From NCBI GenBank assembly GCA_004555725.1, contig SFHC01000027.1, positions 1-17,952 of the forward strand: a stretch of 17,952 nt of DNA, in the 5' to 3' direction. This document shows, one piece after another, positions 8,772-15,783 of this stretch. A program made the position numbers and the translations under genes. The DNA comes from [Eubacterium] saphenum (GTDB lineage Bacteria > Bacillota > Clostridia > Peptostreptococcales > Anaerovoracaceae). Position 1 is the first letter of the stretch. Each line of letters starts with the position of its first letter. The notes under the pieces are model-generated. The model saw only the letters and a program-made list of their open reading frames with translations. It was not told where the DNA came from and did no database searches.

Positions 8772-10262
8772 ATGCGCAGTAAGAAATATAATGATCTGGT
8801 TGAACAGGAGAGAAAGATCAGCAAGTCCCGAGAGAAAGCTTCGGGCACGGAGGCACAGCAATCTGCAGGGCAGGGAGGAGAGAAAACGGCTGCCGGAACG
8901 GCTCGCCAGGCGCAGACTCCTGGTCCTGTTCACCCTTTGTCGAACTCTTCCGGACCGTCTCCTAAGACAAAGAAAAAATGGCCAAGGCGGCTCCTGATCG
9001 TGCTGATCGTCCTGGCGCTTCTGGCCGGCGGCGGATATGCGGGCGTGCGGCACTATATCAATTCCAAACTGAATAAGGTGAAGCACACATCCGTGAAAAA
9101 AAGCGAGTTGTCCTGTGTTGACGTGAAGGGGTACGTCAACATCGCGCTCCTGGGCGTGGATTCGCGCAAGATGGATAAAGCCAATCTGGCGGACAACAAC
9201 ACGGACTGCATGATGATCATCAGTCTGAACACCAAGACCAATGAAGTCAGCCTGCTCTCGGTCTACCGCGACACCTATCTTCCGGTGGACGACGACGGCA
9301 ATTTCGGCAAGATCAACAGCGCGTTCCAGAACGGAGGGGCGGCGCAGACGATGCAGAGCCTGAATCAGGCCATGGATCTTGATATTTCCAACTACGTCCT
9401 GTTTAATTTCAAGATGGTTTCAGATCTGGTCAACGCTGTCGGCGGAATCACCGTAGACGTCAAGGATTATGAAATTCAGCAGCTGAACAAGTACACGATC
9501 CAGACCGCAAATAACATCGGACAGAAGAAGTACAATCTGGTCACCAAGCCGGGAAAGCAGAAGCTGGAAGGTGTGCAGGCGGTGTCTTACGGCCGTATCC
9601 GCAAGGGCGTCGGCGATGACTATAAGCGGACGAGCCGGATGCGCGTTGTTGTGACAAAAGTCATGAACAAGGTAAAAGGTTCAAGTGTTACTAAGCTGAA
9701 TAAGATTATGGATATCTGCCTGAAACAGTGTGAAACAAGCCTGTCCAACAGCGACATGCTGAATCTGGCGATGCGCCTCTCAAAGATGAAAATCAAGCAG
9801 AGTGTGGGCTGGCCGTTTGAGGTTACCGAGGGATATGCAAACCAGCAAGCCGTCGTATACCCGGACAATCTGCTGGAAAATGTAAAGGAACTGCATGAGA
9901 AGCTGTTTGGCCAGAAGAATTATGGGCCGACAAGCACGGTGAAGGAAATCGCGGAAAAACTGGATGCGCTCATGGGAACGGGATTCTCCTCCGGGTCATC
10001 GTCTTCTGTAAACAGCGATTCAGGGAACGGCGCCGGGTCCGGTGGAAATACAGGATCGGCCGGTTCGGACGGCGTCTCTGCCAGCAATGGAAACCATACC
10101 TCTGCTGGAAACACCGGCAGCAATCAGGGAAGCTCCGCCAATTCAGCAGGTTCCGGAACCGGATCTGCGTCAGCCTCCGGCAGCGGCGGCGCCCAGGCGG
10201 GTACAGGCACGGGAAATGAACGTTCAGGAACTTCTGAAGCCGGCTCAGGCGCGCAGAATTAA
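8772..10262 (+). CDS. LCP (LytR-CpsA-Psr) family cell-wall glycopolymer transferase
   Basis: LCP enzymes attach teichoic acids, capsule or other glycopolymers to peptidoglycan outside the membrane. ATG 8772 is preferred, as AGGAG lies 8 bases upstream; an adjacent TTG at 8769 sits too close. Counting from that TTG, the order is a basic cytoplasmic N-terminus of about 70 residues, one membrane helix (74-90, RLLIVLIVLALLAGGGY), and an extracellular LCP domain (about 120-305). The domain contains NIALLGVDSRK, NTDCMMIISLN, SVYRDTYLPV, VGGITVDV, and YGRIRKGVGDDYKRTSRMR, with the Arg and Asp residues that bind the polyprenyl-phosphate head group. A linker follows, and the final 85 or so residues are a Ser/Gly/Ala/Asn low-complexity tail. 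It may form a unit with sppA 163 bases downstream, which has a similar tail. Confidence 0.9.
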   Translation: MRSKKYNDLVEQERKISKSREKASGTEAQQSAGQGGEKTAAGTARQAQTPGPVHPLSNSSGPSPKTKKKWPRRLLIVLIVLALLAGGGYAGVRHYINSKLNKVKHTSVKKSELSCVDVKGYVNIALLGVDSRKMDKANLADNNTDCMMIISLNTKTNEVSLLSVYRDTYLPVDDDGNFGKINSAFQNGGAAQTMQSLNQAMDLDISNYVLFNFKMVSDLVNAVGGITVDVKDYEIQQLNKYTIQTANNIGQKKYNLVTKPGKQKLEGVQAVSYGRIRKGVGDDYKRTSRMRVVVTKVMNKVKGSSVTKLNKIMDICLKQCETSLSNSDMLNLAMRLSKMKIKQSVGWPFEVTEGYANQQAVVYPDNLLENVKELHEKLFGQKNYGPTSTVKEIAEKLDALMGTGFSSGSSSSVNSDSGNGAGSGGNTGSAGSDGVSASNGNHTSAGNTGSNQGSSANSAGSGTGSASASGSGGAQAGTGTGNERSGTSEAGSGAQN

Positions 10263-10334
10263 TGGAAGCAGGCGGCGGATCTGCATCAGGTGCATTTTAC
10301 GCATTTGACGCGCCTGCAAAGAGACAGAATTTAA

Positions 10335-10357
10335 GGCGCCGGAATATTTCCTGCGCC
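10335..10357 (+). other. Intergenic hairpin between the LCP gene and sppA
   Basis: GGCGC (10335-10339) pairs with GCGCC (10353-10357), and GGAA (10341-10344) with TTCC (10348-10351), around a TAT loop and one mismatch. No T run follows, so it is not a standard terminator. It could be an mRNA processing or stability element between two cotranscribed genes. Confidence 0.35.
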
Positions 10358-10425
10358 GCCGCTGTTCAGCGCATGCAAAGATGATTTTATGCAAATATTG
10401 AGAAAGGTAGAAACAGGCAGCATCG

Positions 10426-11715
10426 ATGAAAATCGGCAGGAATGGAAAAATAGAAAAGGAAACGCAGGATTATTTTGCCGAATACGTTCGGCAGATGGAT
10501 CCGGCCATGCGGGATAATTTTGTCAGTCTGTATATTACAACGGAGTTGGAGAAGCAGCGGAAGCGCAAAACCAGAAGATGGGTTATTCTGGCCATTATCC
10601 TGGTGATTGCACTGATCGCGCTGGCCCTCCAGATCTTTACCGGCGATATGGGACACGGCATCAAGAGCGGTGAGAATCAGGTCACTCTATATAGCGGCGA
10701 CACACTGAAGCAGAACAGCCCCTATATCGGTGAACTGCACATAGAAGGTGAAATCACACAGAGTCCGTCTGCGACAAGTTCCTACGATCAGCAGTGGCTG
10801 CTCGCGCGTGTGAAAGAAATGAAAAATGACGCGAATAACAAGGGCATCCTCCTGTACGTGGACACTCCGGGCGGCAGCTCCTATGCGACAGATGAGATGT
10901 ATACCGCGTTGCAGGAGTACAAGAAAGCCACCAAACGTCCAGTTTACGCTTATATCGCGTCTGAAGGAGCCTCCGGGGGATACTATATTTCCTGCGCTGC
11001 AGACCGCATCATCATGAACCGCGACGGCTGGGCCGGTTCTATCGGCGTCACCTCCGGCACCATCTATGATCTGACCGGCCTGATGAAAAAACTCGGCATC
11101 AAATCCAACACGATCCACGCCGGCAAGAACAAGACGATGGGCAGCTACACCCAGCCGCTGACCCGCCAGCAGAAAAAAATCCTGCAGGGTCTGATCGACG
11201 ACGCCTACAACCGTTTTGTCGGCATCGTTGCCGAAAACCGCGGCATGACCAGCGCCCGTGTCCGCAAAATCGCCGACGGGCGCGTCTACACCGCCAATCA
11301 GTCCCGCAGACTCGATCTGATTGACGGCATCGGCAACCTCGACTACACCAAATCCCAGATGCGCTCCCGCGAGAAGGCCCTGCGTCAGGTTCCCGTCCTC
11401 GATATCCAGCAGGGCCAGAGCAGCAGCTTCAGCCTCCTGGACCTCCTGGGCCTGAAATCCAGAATCACCGGATCCTCCGCATCCACACCGGCTTCCGGTT
11501 CCGGTAATTCCGCCGCAGCCGTGTCATCCGGCAATTCGTCCGGAGCCGCTTCCGCCGGATCTGACATCAGCGGCGCATCATCAGCTGCAGCCTCAGGTTC
11601 CGGCTCCAGCTCCAGCTCCAGCTCAGTCACTGCTCAGGAACTCCAGCTCTTCCAGCAGCTGATGCAGAGCAACGGCCAGATCGAAGTCCAGTACCTGGCG
11701 CCGGTGAGAAAGTAA
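10426..11715 (+). CDS. sppA: Signal peptide peptidase SppA (short Gram-positive type)
   Basis: A membrane-bound serine/lysine protease that degrades leftover signal peptides and membrane peptides. The 429 residues comprise a charged cytoplasmic N-terminus, one membrane helix (about 52-70), and a single S49 protease domain (about 100-330). The nucleophile is Ser183 (SEGASGGYY); the general base is a Lys in GKNKTMGS (234-236). GILLYVDTPGG and GWAGSIGVTSG are further family signatures. One protease repeat, not two, is normal for Gram-positive SppA. About 345-400 is a Ser/Gly/Ala tail ending in a short ordered segment, which lengthens the protein beyond the usual 330 or so. The start has a poor ribosome binding site (AAAGG about 18 bases upstream), so coupling to upstream translation is possible. 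Codons in the second half favour C endings much more than the first half. Confidence 0.9.
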   Translation: MKIGRNGKIEKETQDYFAEYVRQMDPAMRDNFVSLYITTELEKQRKRKTRRWVILAIILVIALIALALQIFTGDMGHGIKSGENQVTLYSGDTLKQNSPYIGELHIEGEITQSPSATSSYDQQWLLARVKEMKNDANNKGILLYVDTPGGSSYATDEMYTALQEYKKATKRPVYAYIASEGASGGYYISCAADRIIMNRDGWAGSIGVTSGTIYDLTGLMKKLGIKSNTIHAGKNKTMGSYTQPLTRQQKKILQGLIDDAYNRFVGIVAENRGMTSARVRKIADGRVYTANQSRRLDLIDGIGNLDYTKSQMRSREKALRQVPVLDIQQGQSSSFSLLDLLGLKSRITGSSASTPASGSGNSAAAVSSGNSSGAASAGSDISGASSAAASGSGSSSSSSSVTAQELQLFQQLMQSNGQIEVQYLAPVRK

Positions 11716-11727
11716 AAGCAGGGCAAC

Positions 11728-11763
11728 AGCCGTGGGAGAAAAGAAAAAAGCTTCTCCACGGCT
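11728..11763 (+). other. Hairpin just after sppA
   Basis: AGCCGTGGGAGAA (11728-11740) pairs with TTCTCCACGGCT (11752-11763) with one bulged base, around an A-rich 11-base loop. No T run follows. It is probably a 3'-end stabiliser ahead of the true terminator at 11829. Confidence 0.45.
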
Positions 11764-11828
11764 AAGCCTGCGGCATAAAGTAAGCAGAGGCCTCGTGGGT
11801 GGAAGAAAAAAGTTAAAAGGAAAGAAAG

Positions 11829-11882
11829 AGGAAGATATGCCTTGCTGCAGATAACTGTCAACAAAGCGTATCTTCCTTTTTT
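11829..11882 (+). terminator. Rho-independent terminator of the LCP-sppA unit
   Basis: AGGAAGATA-TGC (11829-11840) pairs with GC-G-TATCTTCCT (11866-11877), a 12-bp stem including one G-T pair. A 25-base loop folds further through CAG/CTG and TTG/CAA, and the stem ends in six T. Confidence 0.8.
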
Positions 11883-12339
11883 AATACAGGCAACATAGGT
11901 GAACGGGCCGCCTGGGAATGGGATCTGCGTCCAGTAAGAAGAGAAGGATAGATTTAGACGGGTATACAGTATACTTACGAAATGGACGCAGAAAGATCAA
12001 GTTACGCCGGCTCCTAAGGGGAGGGATTGCGTCTAAATAAATGAAAATAAGATGAATGCGTCGGTATATTGTATACTTGCGAAATAGACGCAGAAAGATC
12101 AAGTTATGCCTGCTCCTAAAGGGAGGGATTGCGTCCAGATAAATGAAAATAAGATGAATGTGTCGATATACAGTATACTCACAAATTGGACGCAGAAAAG
12201 ATGGTTAAAGCTGGCGCCGGTGAGTGGAAACTGCGTCCAATTCGCCCTTTTGGGCTGTTATAACGAGTATATTGTATTATACGAATCTGGACGCAGATTC
12301 TCCTTGGGAATGGATAATTACCGATGATATTCAGCGTTT
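11882..12339. repeat. Tandem array of 102-bp units with inverted GGACGCA/TGCGTCC arms
   Basis: TGCGTC-type arms start at 11926, 12028, 12130 and 12232, exactly 102 apart. GACGCA-type arms start at 11984, 12086, 12188 and 12289 (102, 102, 101). Each central unit is a 51-base hairpin region (11984-12034, 12086-12136, 12188-12238) followed by a 51-base spacer. The spacer holds an imperfect palindrome GTATA-(CA/TT)-GTATAC and a conserved CGAAAT before the next arm. The first two hairpins are nearly identical and have an inner CTCC/GGAG stem. The third keeps the length and the arms but has a largely different interior. Outer half-units at each end are decayed. Both strands can be read as short frames because 102 is a multiple of three, but no start or ribosome binding site supports coding. 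Function unknown. Confidence 0.75.
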
Positions 12340-12384
12340 AAAAGGGGAAATTTTGATAATATGAGGGCAGGTCTGGTGAGCTGT

Positions 12385-12396
12385 TTTTACCATAGA
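12385..12396 (+). repeat. 12-bp direct repeat, copy 1 (TTTTACCATAGA)
   Basis: An identical 12-mer recurs at 12527-12538, so the pair brackets the promoter and leader hairpin of the gene at 12590. It could be a regulator-binding pair or a target duplication around a small insertion. Confidence 0.55.
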
Positions 12397-12412
12397 GATG
12401 ATTTGGAAAATA

Positions 12413-12441
12413 TTGACATTTACTTTGCTTTCGGTTATGAT
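12413..12441 (+). promoter_or_regulatory. Strong sigma-A-type promoter
   Basis: A perfect TTGACA (12413-12418), a 17-base spacer and TATGAT (12436-12441, five of six consensus bases). Expected start near 12448. It reads into the hairpin at 12479 and the gene at 12590. Confidence 0.75.
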
Positions 12442-12478
12442 CATGTCATAATTGATTACAATTTAGAGTTGCTTAGGG

Positions 12479-12518
12479 AGTTCCGTCAGGTGTTATTGCC
12501 TGGCGGAATTGTATTATT
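12479..12518 (+). terminator. Leader hairpin: attenuator or small-RNA terminator
   Basis: AGTTCCGTCAGG (12479-12490) pairs with CCTGGCGGAATT (12499-12510) over 12 bp with two G-T pairs and an 8-base loop. The T-rich GTATTATTT follows. It sits about 30 bases after the predicted start, so transcripts may end here as a short RNA of about 70 bases or read through to 12590. Confidence 0.45.
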
Positions 12519-12526
12519 TGTGCGGG

Positions 12527-12538
12527 TTTTACCATAGA
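12527..12538 (+). repeat. 12-bp direct repeat, copy 2 (TTTTACCATAGA)
   Basis: An exact match to 12385-12396, 142 bases downstream of it. Confidence 0.55.
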
Positions 12539-12589
12539 AACAGAATAAGGTAAACATTGAACTGTGTGGGTAGGTGGAGGTACTGTACT

Positions 12590-13447
12590 ATGAGATACGA
12601 TTTACCGATGATTATGGAACAGGAGCTGCAGTATATTAATCGTGAATTAGAATATCTCGAACAGAGTCCGATCAAAAAAATGTCGGGCAGTCTTGCGTTT
12701 GTCAAGCATAAAGGTGATATTGAATACGCATATCGATCATATAACAGAGAGGATCATAAACGGACAAGTGTGAATCTGGGAAATGCGTCTGATCCAAGAG
12801 TGATTCAGGTAAAACAGAATGCGTATAATACTGCTTTGAGAAACAGCTTGCTTCATGACAAGAAATTAATAGAAAAGTTTTTGTCAAAGTACCGTGGAAG
12901 CAGTCCGGAGGATGTGGATAAGCGGTTGAAACCGGTTTACCGGGATGTGACCGGACAGGTGCATAAGAATTCAGTCATGCTCTGCCAGAGGAAATGGGCG
13001 GATACAGCTTTTGAGGGGCGATCGGGAATGGATAATAAGAAAACACACATCGCATCGGATGGCACACGGATGTTATCCAAATCAGAATTGATTCTTTACG
13101 AAATTTTGAACGGCAGGTATGAGGTGCCTCTGCGTCATGAAGCTTGCATAAAATTGGTGAATAAAGAAACTGGCATATTGGAAACCCGATATCCGGATTT
13201 TATGTTTATGATGGAAAACGGTGATCTGGGAATACTGGAGCACTGCGGAATGCTTAGGGAACCGGGATATTTTAAGAGAGCCGTAGGCAATTTGAAACTA
13301 TATATCGATAATGGATTTGTGCTTAATGAGAATTTGTTTTACACAGTTGATGATTCAGAGGGGAATTTAAATGTGGCAGCGGTGGAACAGTATATCAGAG
13401 CTGTGATCCTTCCTAAAATCAATTCACGGAAATGGAAACCCGTATAA
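12590..13447 (+). CDS. Unrecognised protein with PD-(D/E)XK-like sequence features
   Basis: A 285-residue cytoplasmic protein without signal peptide or membrane helix. ATG 12590 is chosen because GGAGG ends 9 bases upstream; an in-frame TTG at 12557 has no such site. The N-terminal half (about 1-110) is charged and probably helical. From about residue 163 the pattern SKSELILYEIL, RYPDF (Asp203), a Gly turn, then ILEHCGM (Glu217), YFKRAVGNLKLYIDNGF resembles the core of PD-(D/E)XK nuclease-fold proteins. In those, a PDF Asp and an EH Glu line the metal site. The classical third Lys is not obvious, so activity is doubtful. Related uncharacterised proteins are frequent in Clostridia, to my knowledge. 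It has its own promoter (12413) and leader hairpin, and stands alone. Function is not assigned. Confidence 0.7.
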   Translation: MRYDLPMIMEQELQYINRELEYLEQSPIKKMSGSLAFVKHKGDIEYAYRSYNREDHKRTSVNLGNASDPRVIQVKQNAYNTALRNSLLHDKKLIEKFLSKYRGSSPEDVDKRLKPVYRDVTGQVHKNSVMLCQRKWADTAFEGRSGMDNKKTHIASDGTRMLSKSELILYEILNGRYEVPLRHEACIKLVNKETGILETRYPDFMFMMENGDLGILEHCGMLREPGYFKRAVGNLKLYIDNGFVLNENLFYTVDDSEGNLNVAAVEQYIRAVILPKINSRKWKPV

Positions 13448-13600
13448 GTTTACATGCTGCTTGTCGAACGCTCGGCTTGGCTTTGCGGGCGGCCCTCGCA
13501 TGGGTCCTTCCGCGCCTCTGCGCTGTTGCAGTTTGGGTTTCGCAGTCGGCGGGACAGGGCCGCAGGACTCTCACCCCGTGGGTCCTCGCCCATGTCCCGG
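13448..13600. other. GC-rich structured non-coding block
   Basis: Far richer in GC than either neighbour. GGGACAGGGC (13551-13560) pairs with GCCC-A-TGTCCC (13588-13598), with AGGAC (13564-13568) and GTCCT (13582-13586) pairing inside, giving a long hairpin. GCGGCCCT (13489-13496) could instead pair with AGGGCCGC (13556-13563). GGGTCC-containing motifs recur here and just downstream. Open frames run through it on both strands but have no ribosome binding site and biased composition, so I do not call a gene. Confidence 0.4.
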
Positions 13601-13632
13601 ATAATAAAAAGAGCAGCTTCGAAAAGCTGCTC
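13601..13632 (-). terminator. Minus-strand terminator, probably of the interrupted tRNA gene
   Basis: GAGCAGCTT (13611-13619) and AAGCTGCTC (13624-13632) form a perfect 9-bp stem. On the minus strand it is followed by TTTTTATTAT. It lies 4 bases beyond the tRNA-like CCA end at 13637, the spacing expected for a tRNA gene terminator. It would also stop transcripts coming through the integrase. Confidence 0.75.
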
Positions 13633-13636
13633 AATC

Positions 13637-13653
13637 TGGCGGAGGACCCGAAG
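13637..13653 (-). other. Probable attachment site core (tRNA 3' end)
   Basis: Read on the minus strand this is CTTCGGGTCCTCCGCCA. The last part has the form of an acceptor-stem 3' strand, a discriminator G and CCA, as in tRNA-Ser (G73). No tRNA body precedes it on that strand, so it is a 3' fragment, as expected where an element has inserted at a tRNA 3' end and left a copy of the core. It marks the junction between GC-rich host and AT-rich DNA and lies 85 bases from the integrase stop. Inferred, not proven. Confidence 0.5.
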
Positions 13654-13687
13654 TAAATAGGCAGATTGTTTATTGCTATTCTTGGGT

Positions 13688-13710
13688 CCATCCGCTTTTT
13701 CGCCATCCGC
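13688..13710. repeat. CCATCCGC direct repeats inside the element end
   Basis: CCATCCGC occurs at 13688-13695 and 13703-13710 on the plus strand. Short direct repeats between the attachment core and int are typical of arm-type integrase-binding sites in Tn916-like elements. Confidence 0.35.
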
Positions 13711-13737
13711 GAAGGAATTTGGCTCCTTATCTCACTA

Positions 13738-14916
13738 TTACGATATTGTGTTCATGTGCTCTTCAAGCTTACTGATTGAGTTGTTATGCATACTGTCGAA
13801 AACGTCTGCATATATGTCCAGCGTCATATGAATGTCCGTATGACCCATCCATTTCTTAAGGACAACAGCCTCAACTCCTGCTTCAATACATCTGGTAGCA
13901 AAGGTGTGTCTTAAGGCATGCTGTCCGCTGATGTTAATATCAGCTTTCTTGCAGATTCTGTTGAAGAAGCTGTTAACCTGATTGGTTGTGATTAGCCCCA
14001 TCTTGTTATGATCATAGAAGAGTAAACCGTCTGGGTTTGATTTGCTCTCCTTGATAATCTCCCTGAGCAGAGACTCGACTTCATCGGTAAAAGGAATATC
14101 TCTTTTGCCCGCATCAGTCTTAGGCTTGTCATTGAGGAATGGACGCGACTTCTCGCCAAGGGATATGGTTCTTCTCACCTTAATAATTTTGCGTCTGAAG
14201 TCAATGTCCTCTTTCTTAAGTGCGTTGACTTCTCCCATTCGCATTCCGGTGTTTAGAGACAGCAAAATCTGATTCTTGTAATTGTTTCTGTATGCCGGTA
14301 CCTTGTGCGCCTCAAGTTCTTCCAGGAAGATACGCTGCTCATCTTGCGTGAAAGACACAACAGCCTTTGTTTCCTTCTTGGATTTCGGTCTTACAATTTC
14401 ATCGTCAAGCATCAGATTGGTATCGATAATGTTCTTGCTGGTCGCCAGCACAAAGGCCTTCTTGAGCTGAAGAAATATTTTCTCAATAGTGCTGTCGGCA
14501 TAGCTGGTGATTGTTCTCAAGAATGCATGGATATCACTTTTGCTGACATCTTGGATTGGCATTCTTCCGAGAAAACTTTTTCTGATAATCTCCAGCGTCT
14601 CCATACTTCTGTGATATCCCTGAATCTGCATATGGTTCATATCCAGTCTTCTCTGAAGATAGGTTTCAACTAAATCAGGAATAGTTGCATTGCTGCGAAC
14701 AAGATAGTTTGATCTCTCTATGTTCTTCATAAACTCGTCGCACATCTCATAACATTCGTCCTCATAGTAGGATGTGAATGTCTTTCTTCTGCTGTTACCA
14801 TACTGGTCCTTGTAAGTAACTCTATATTCATACTTGCCGTTGTCTTTTAACCTGAGCGAGCCTGAGCCTCTCTCGGCACGCTTGTTAGGTTCTTTAGCTT
14901 TCTTCTTTCTTGCCAT
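13738..14916 (-). CDS. int: Tn916-type tyrosine integrase of an integrative element
   Basis: A 392-residue site-specific recombinase for insertion and excision of the element. The start has AGGAGG 5 bases upstream. Order: basic N-terminal arm-binding domain (about 15-65, SLRLKDNGKYEYRVTYKD), SAM-like core-binding domain (about 78-165), catalytic domain (about 185-385). Catalytic residues are all present: Arg226 (TGMRMGEV), Lys266, His333 and Arg336 (QHALRHTFA), His359 (MGHTD) and Tyr369 (DIYADV). Placement at the end of the element, reading outward, with the excisionase just upstream, is the Tn916 layout. The nine bases between xis and int contain the int ribosome binding site, so the two are translated as an operon. 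Composition is AT-richer than the chromosome to the left, supporting transfer. Confidence 0.93.
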   Translation of the reverse strand: MARKKKAKEPNKRAERGSGSLRLKDNGKYEYRVTYKDQYGNSRRKTFTSYYEDECYEMCDEFMKNIERSNYLVRSNATIPDLVETYLQRRLDMNHMQIQGYHRSMETLEIIRKSFLGRMPIQDVSKSDIHAFLRTITSYADSTIEKIFLQLKKAFVLATSKNIIDTNLMLDDEIVRPKSKKETKAVVSFTQDEQRIFLEELEAHKVPAYRNNYKNQILLSLNTGMRMGEVNALKKEDIDFRRKIIKVRRTISLGEKSRPFLNDKPKTDAGKRDIPFTDEVESLLREIIKESKSNPDGLLFYDHNKMGLITTNQVNSFFNRICKKADINISGQHALRHTFATRCIEAGVEAVVLKKWMGHTDIHMTLDIYADVFDSMHNNSISKLEEHMNTIS

Positions 14917-14925
14917 TCCTGCCTC

Positions 14926-15165
14926 CTATCTCCAATATCTACTAGTATCCTTAGTTCTTCTCTTAGAGAAATAATTAATCAGTGCATGTGCTTCCACGAG
15001 CTTAGATCTACCAAAGTCTGTAGCAGGAAATGATGGGTCGTTAAATAATTTCTGAACGGTTGTTTCACTCCATCCTGTTAACTTCCTTACTTCAGGAATC
15101 GAATAGAATCTGGCTTCACTTGAAAGCGCAGCTGTTCCATTTGTTTCTGTGTAATTTGTTAGCAT
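14926..15165 (-). CDS. xis: Excisionase / helix-turn-helix DNA-binding protein
   Basis: A 79-residue basic protein that would bend DNA at the element ends and push the integrase toward excision. FYSIPEVRKLTGWSETTVQK (about residues 21-40) followed by a winged segment with FGRSKLVEAHALINYF is the MerR/Xis-type helix-turn-helix found next to Tn916-family integrases. AAGGA lies 8 bases before the ATG. Its stop codon overlaps the beginning of the int ribosome binding region, so both are expressed together. Confidence 0.85.
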   Translation of the reverse strand: MLTNYTETNGTAALSSEARFYSIPEVRKLTGWSETTVQKLFNDPSFPATDFGRSKLVEAHALINYFSKRRTKDTSRYWR

Positions 15166-15194
15166 AAGTTAATTCCTTTCAGGAACCAGTATAA

Positions 15195-15494
15195 TCATAG
15201 TAATGCTGATTCCATAGTATTTCTAACGTGCGAATTGCAAGGGATGCATTCGCAGGCTTGCATTCGCTCTGAAAATATGCATCGGCTTATTCCGCACATA
15301 TCTATGATGTAAAAGAAATCCCTTTTTGTTCTCAACACCCCGGGAATCAGGAATACATCAGACGGAAGCCGGCATACTTCCTCACGGGTCTCCAGCCCCT
15401 CCGAGGTTCTCTCCGAGCCGCCCTCATTGCGTGATCCTGCTTCCCTGCAGGGCTGTGACTGGACGGGCGTATCATTATCATCTATGAGTGTCAT
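15195..15494 (-). CDS. Possible small Cys-containing protein upstream of xis
   Basis: An open frame of 99 residues ending 29 bases before xis. The middle (LETREEVCRLPSDVFLIPGV and following FFYIIDMCGISRCIF) looks protein-like and the C-terminus has several Cys. I do not recognise it. The only purine-rich site (AGGTGG) lies about 15 bases from the ATG and within a palindrome, so initiation is weakly supported. The first third is GC-rich and could instead be structured leader RNA of the xis-int operon. Confidence 0.3.
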   Translation of the reverse strand: MTLIDDNDTPVQSQPCREAGSRNEGGSERTSEGLETREEVCRLPSDVFLIPGVLRTKRDFFYIIDMCGISRCIFSERMQACECIPCNSHVRNTMESALL

Positions 15495-15503
15495 CGCACA
15501 AAA

Positions 15504-15516
15504 CAGGTGCCACCTG
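15504..15516. promoter_or_regulatory. Perfect palindrome CAGGTG-C-CACCTG
   Basis: A 6-1-6 inverted repeat about 340 bases upstream of xis and just before the possible frame at 15494. It is a candidate operator for control of xis-int; no regulator gene is in view. Confidence 0.3.
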
Positions 15517-15783
15517 CCTTTCAGACGAAGAGATTGTCGCTTGCTCCTGATAGGAGGTCATGGCGCATCGTCATGCATGCTATAGCTTTCGCATCTCATA
15601 GTTAAAGTATCTGATGAATGTGTATTTAGTTGTACAAGGAAAAACTCCTCTCACCTATAGGAGATTTAGAAGGCGTATTACAACTACTTTTTATATTTTT
15701 GTGATAAAAAACTTTCGACCAGCATAAAGCTCTTCAAGCTGATCATTTTGTTCAAGGATCCCACATGGTCCTTCTTCGTTTCT
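15517..15783. other. Non-coding AT-rich stretch
   Basis: No supported gene. It contains two short hairpins of the CTCCT...AGGAG type (around 15545-15555 and 15646-15663). A minus-strand frame ending at 15694 (residues like EEGPCGILEQNDQLEELYAG) reads as protein but lacks a start and ribosome site, and may be a gene remnant. Promoters for the leftward xis operon are expected here, but none is convincing. Confidence 0.3.

Noticed and set aside
11881..12327. Open frames on both strands through the 102-bp array, with repeated WTQ or LDAIPP-like peptides
   Set aside because: They arise because the unit length is a multiple of three and the arms are palindromic. Other units carry in-frame stops and no ribosome site is present.
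11882..12339. CRISPR-like array
   Set aside because: Units are similar along their whole length, there are no unique spacers, and no cas gene is nearby.
13419..13706. Frames on both strands across the GC-rich block
   Set aside because: Strongly biased composition, overlap with hairpins and the attachment core, and no ribosome binding sites.
13637..13720. A full tRNA gene
   Set aside because: Only the CCA-proximal 3' portion is present. The sequence before it on the minus strand has no T-arm, anticodon arm or matching acceptor 5' strand.
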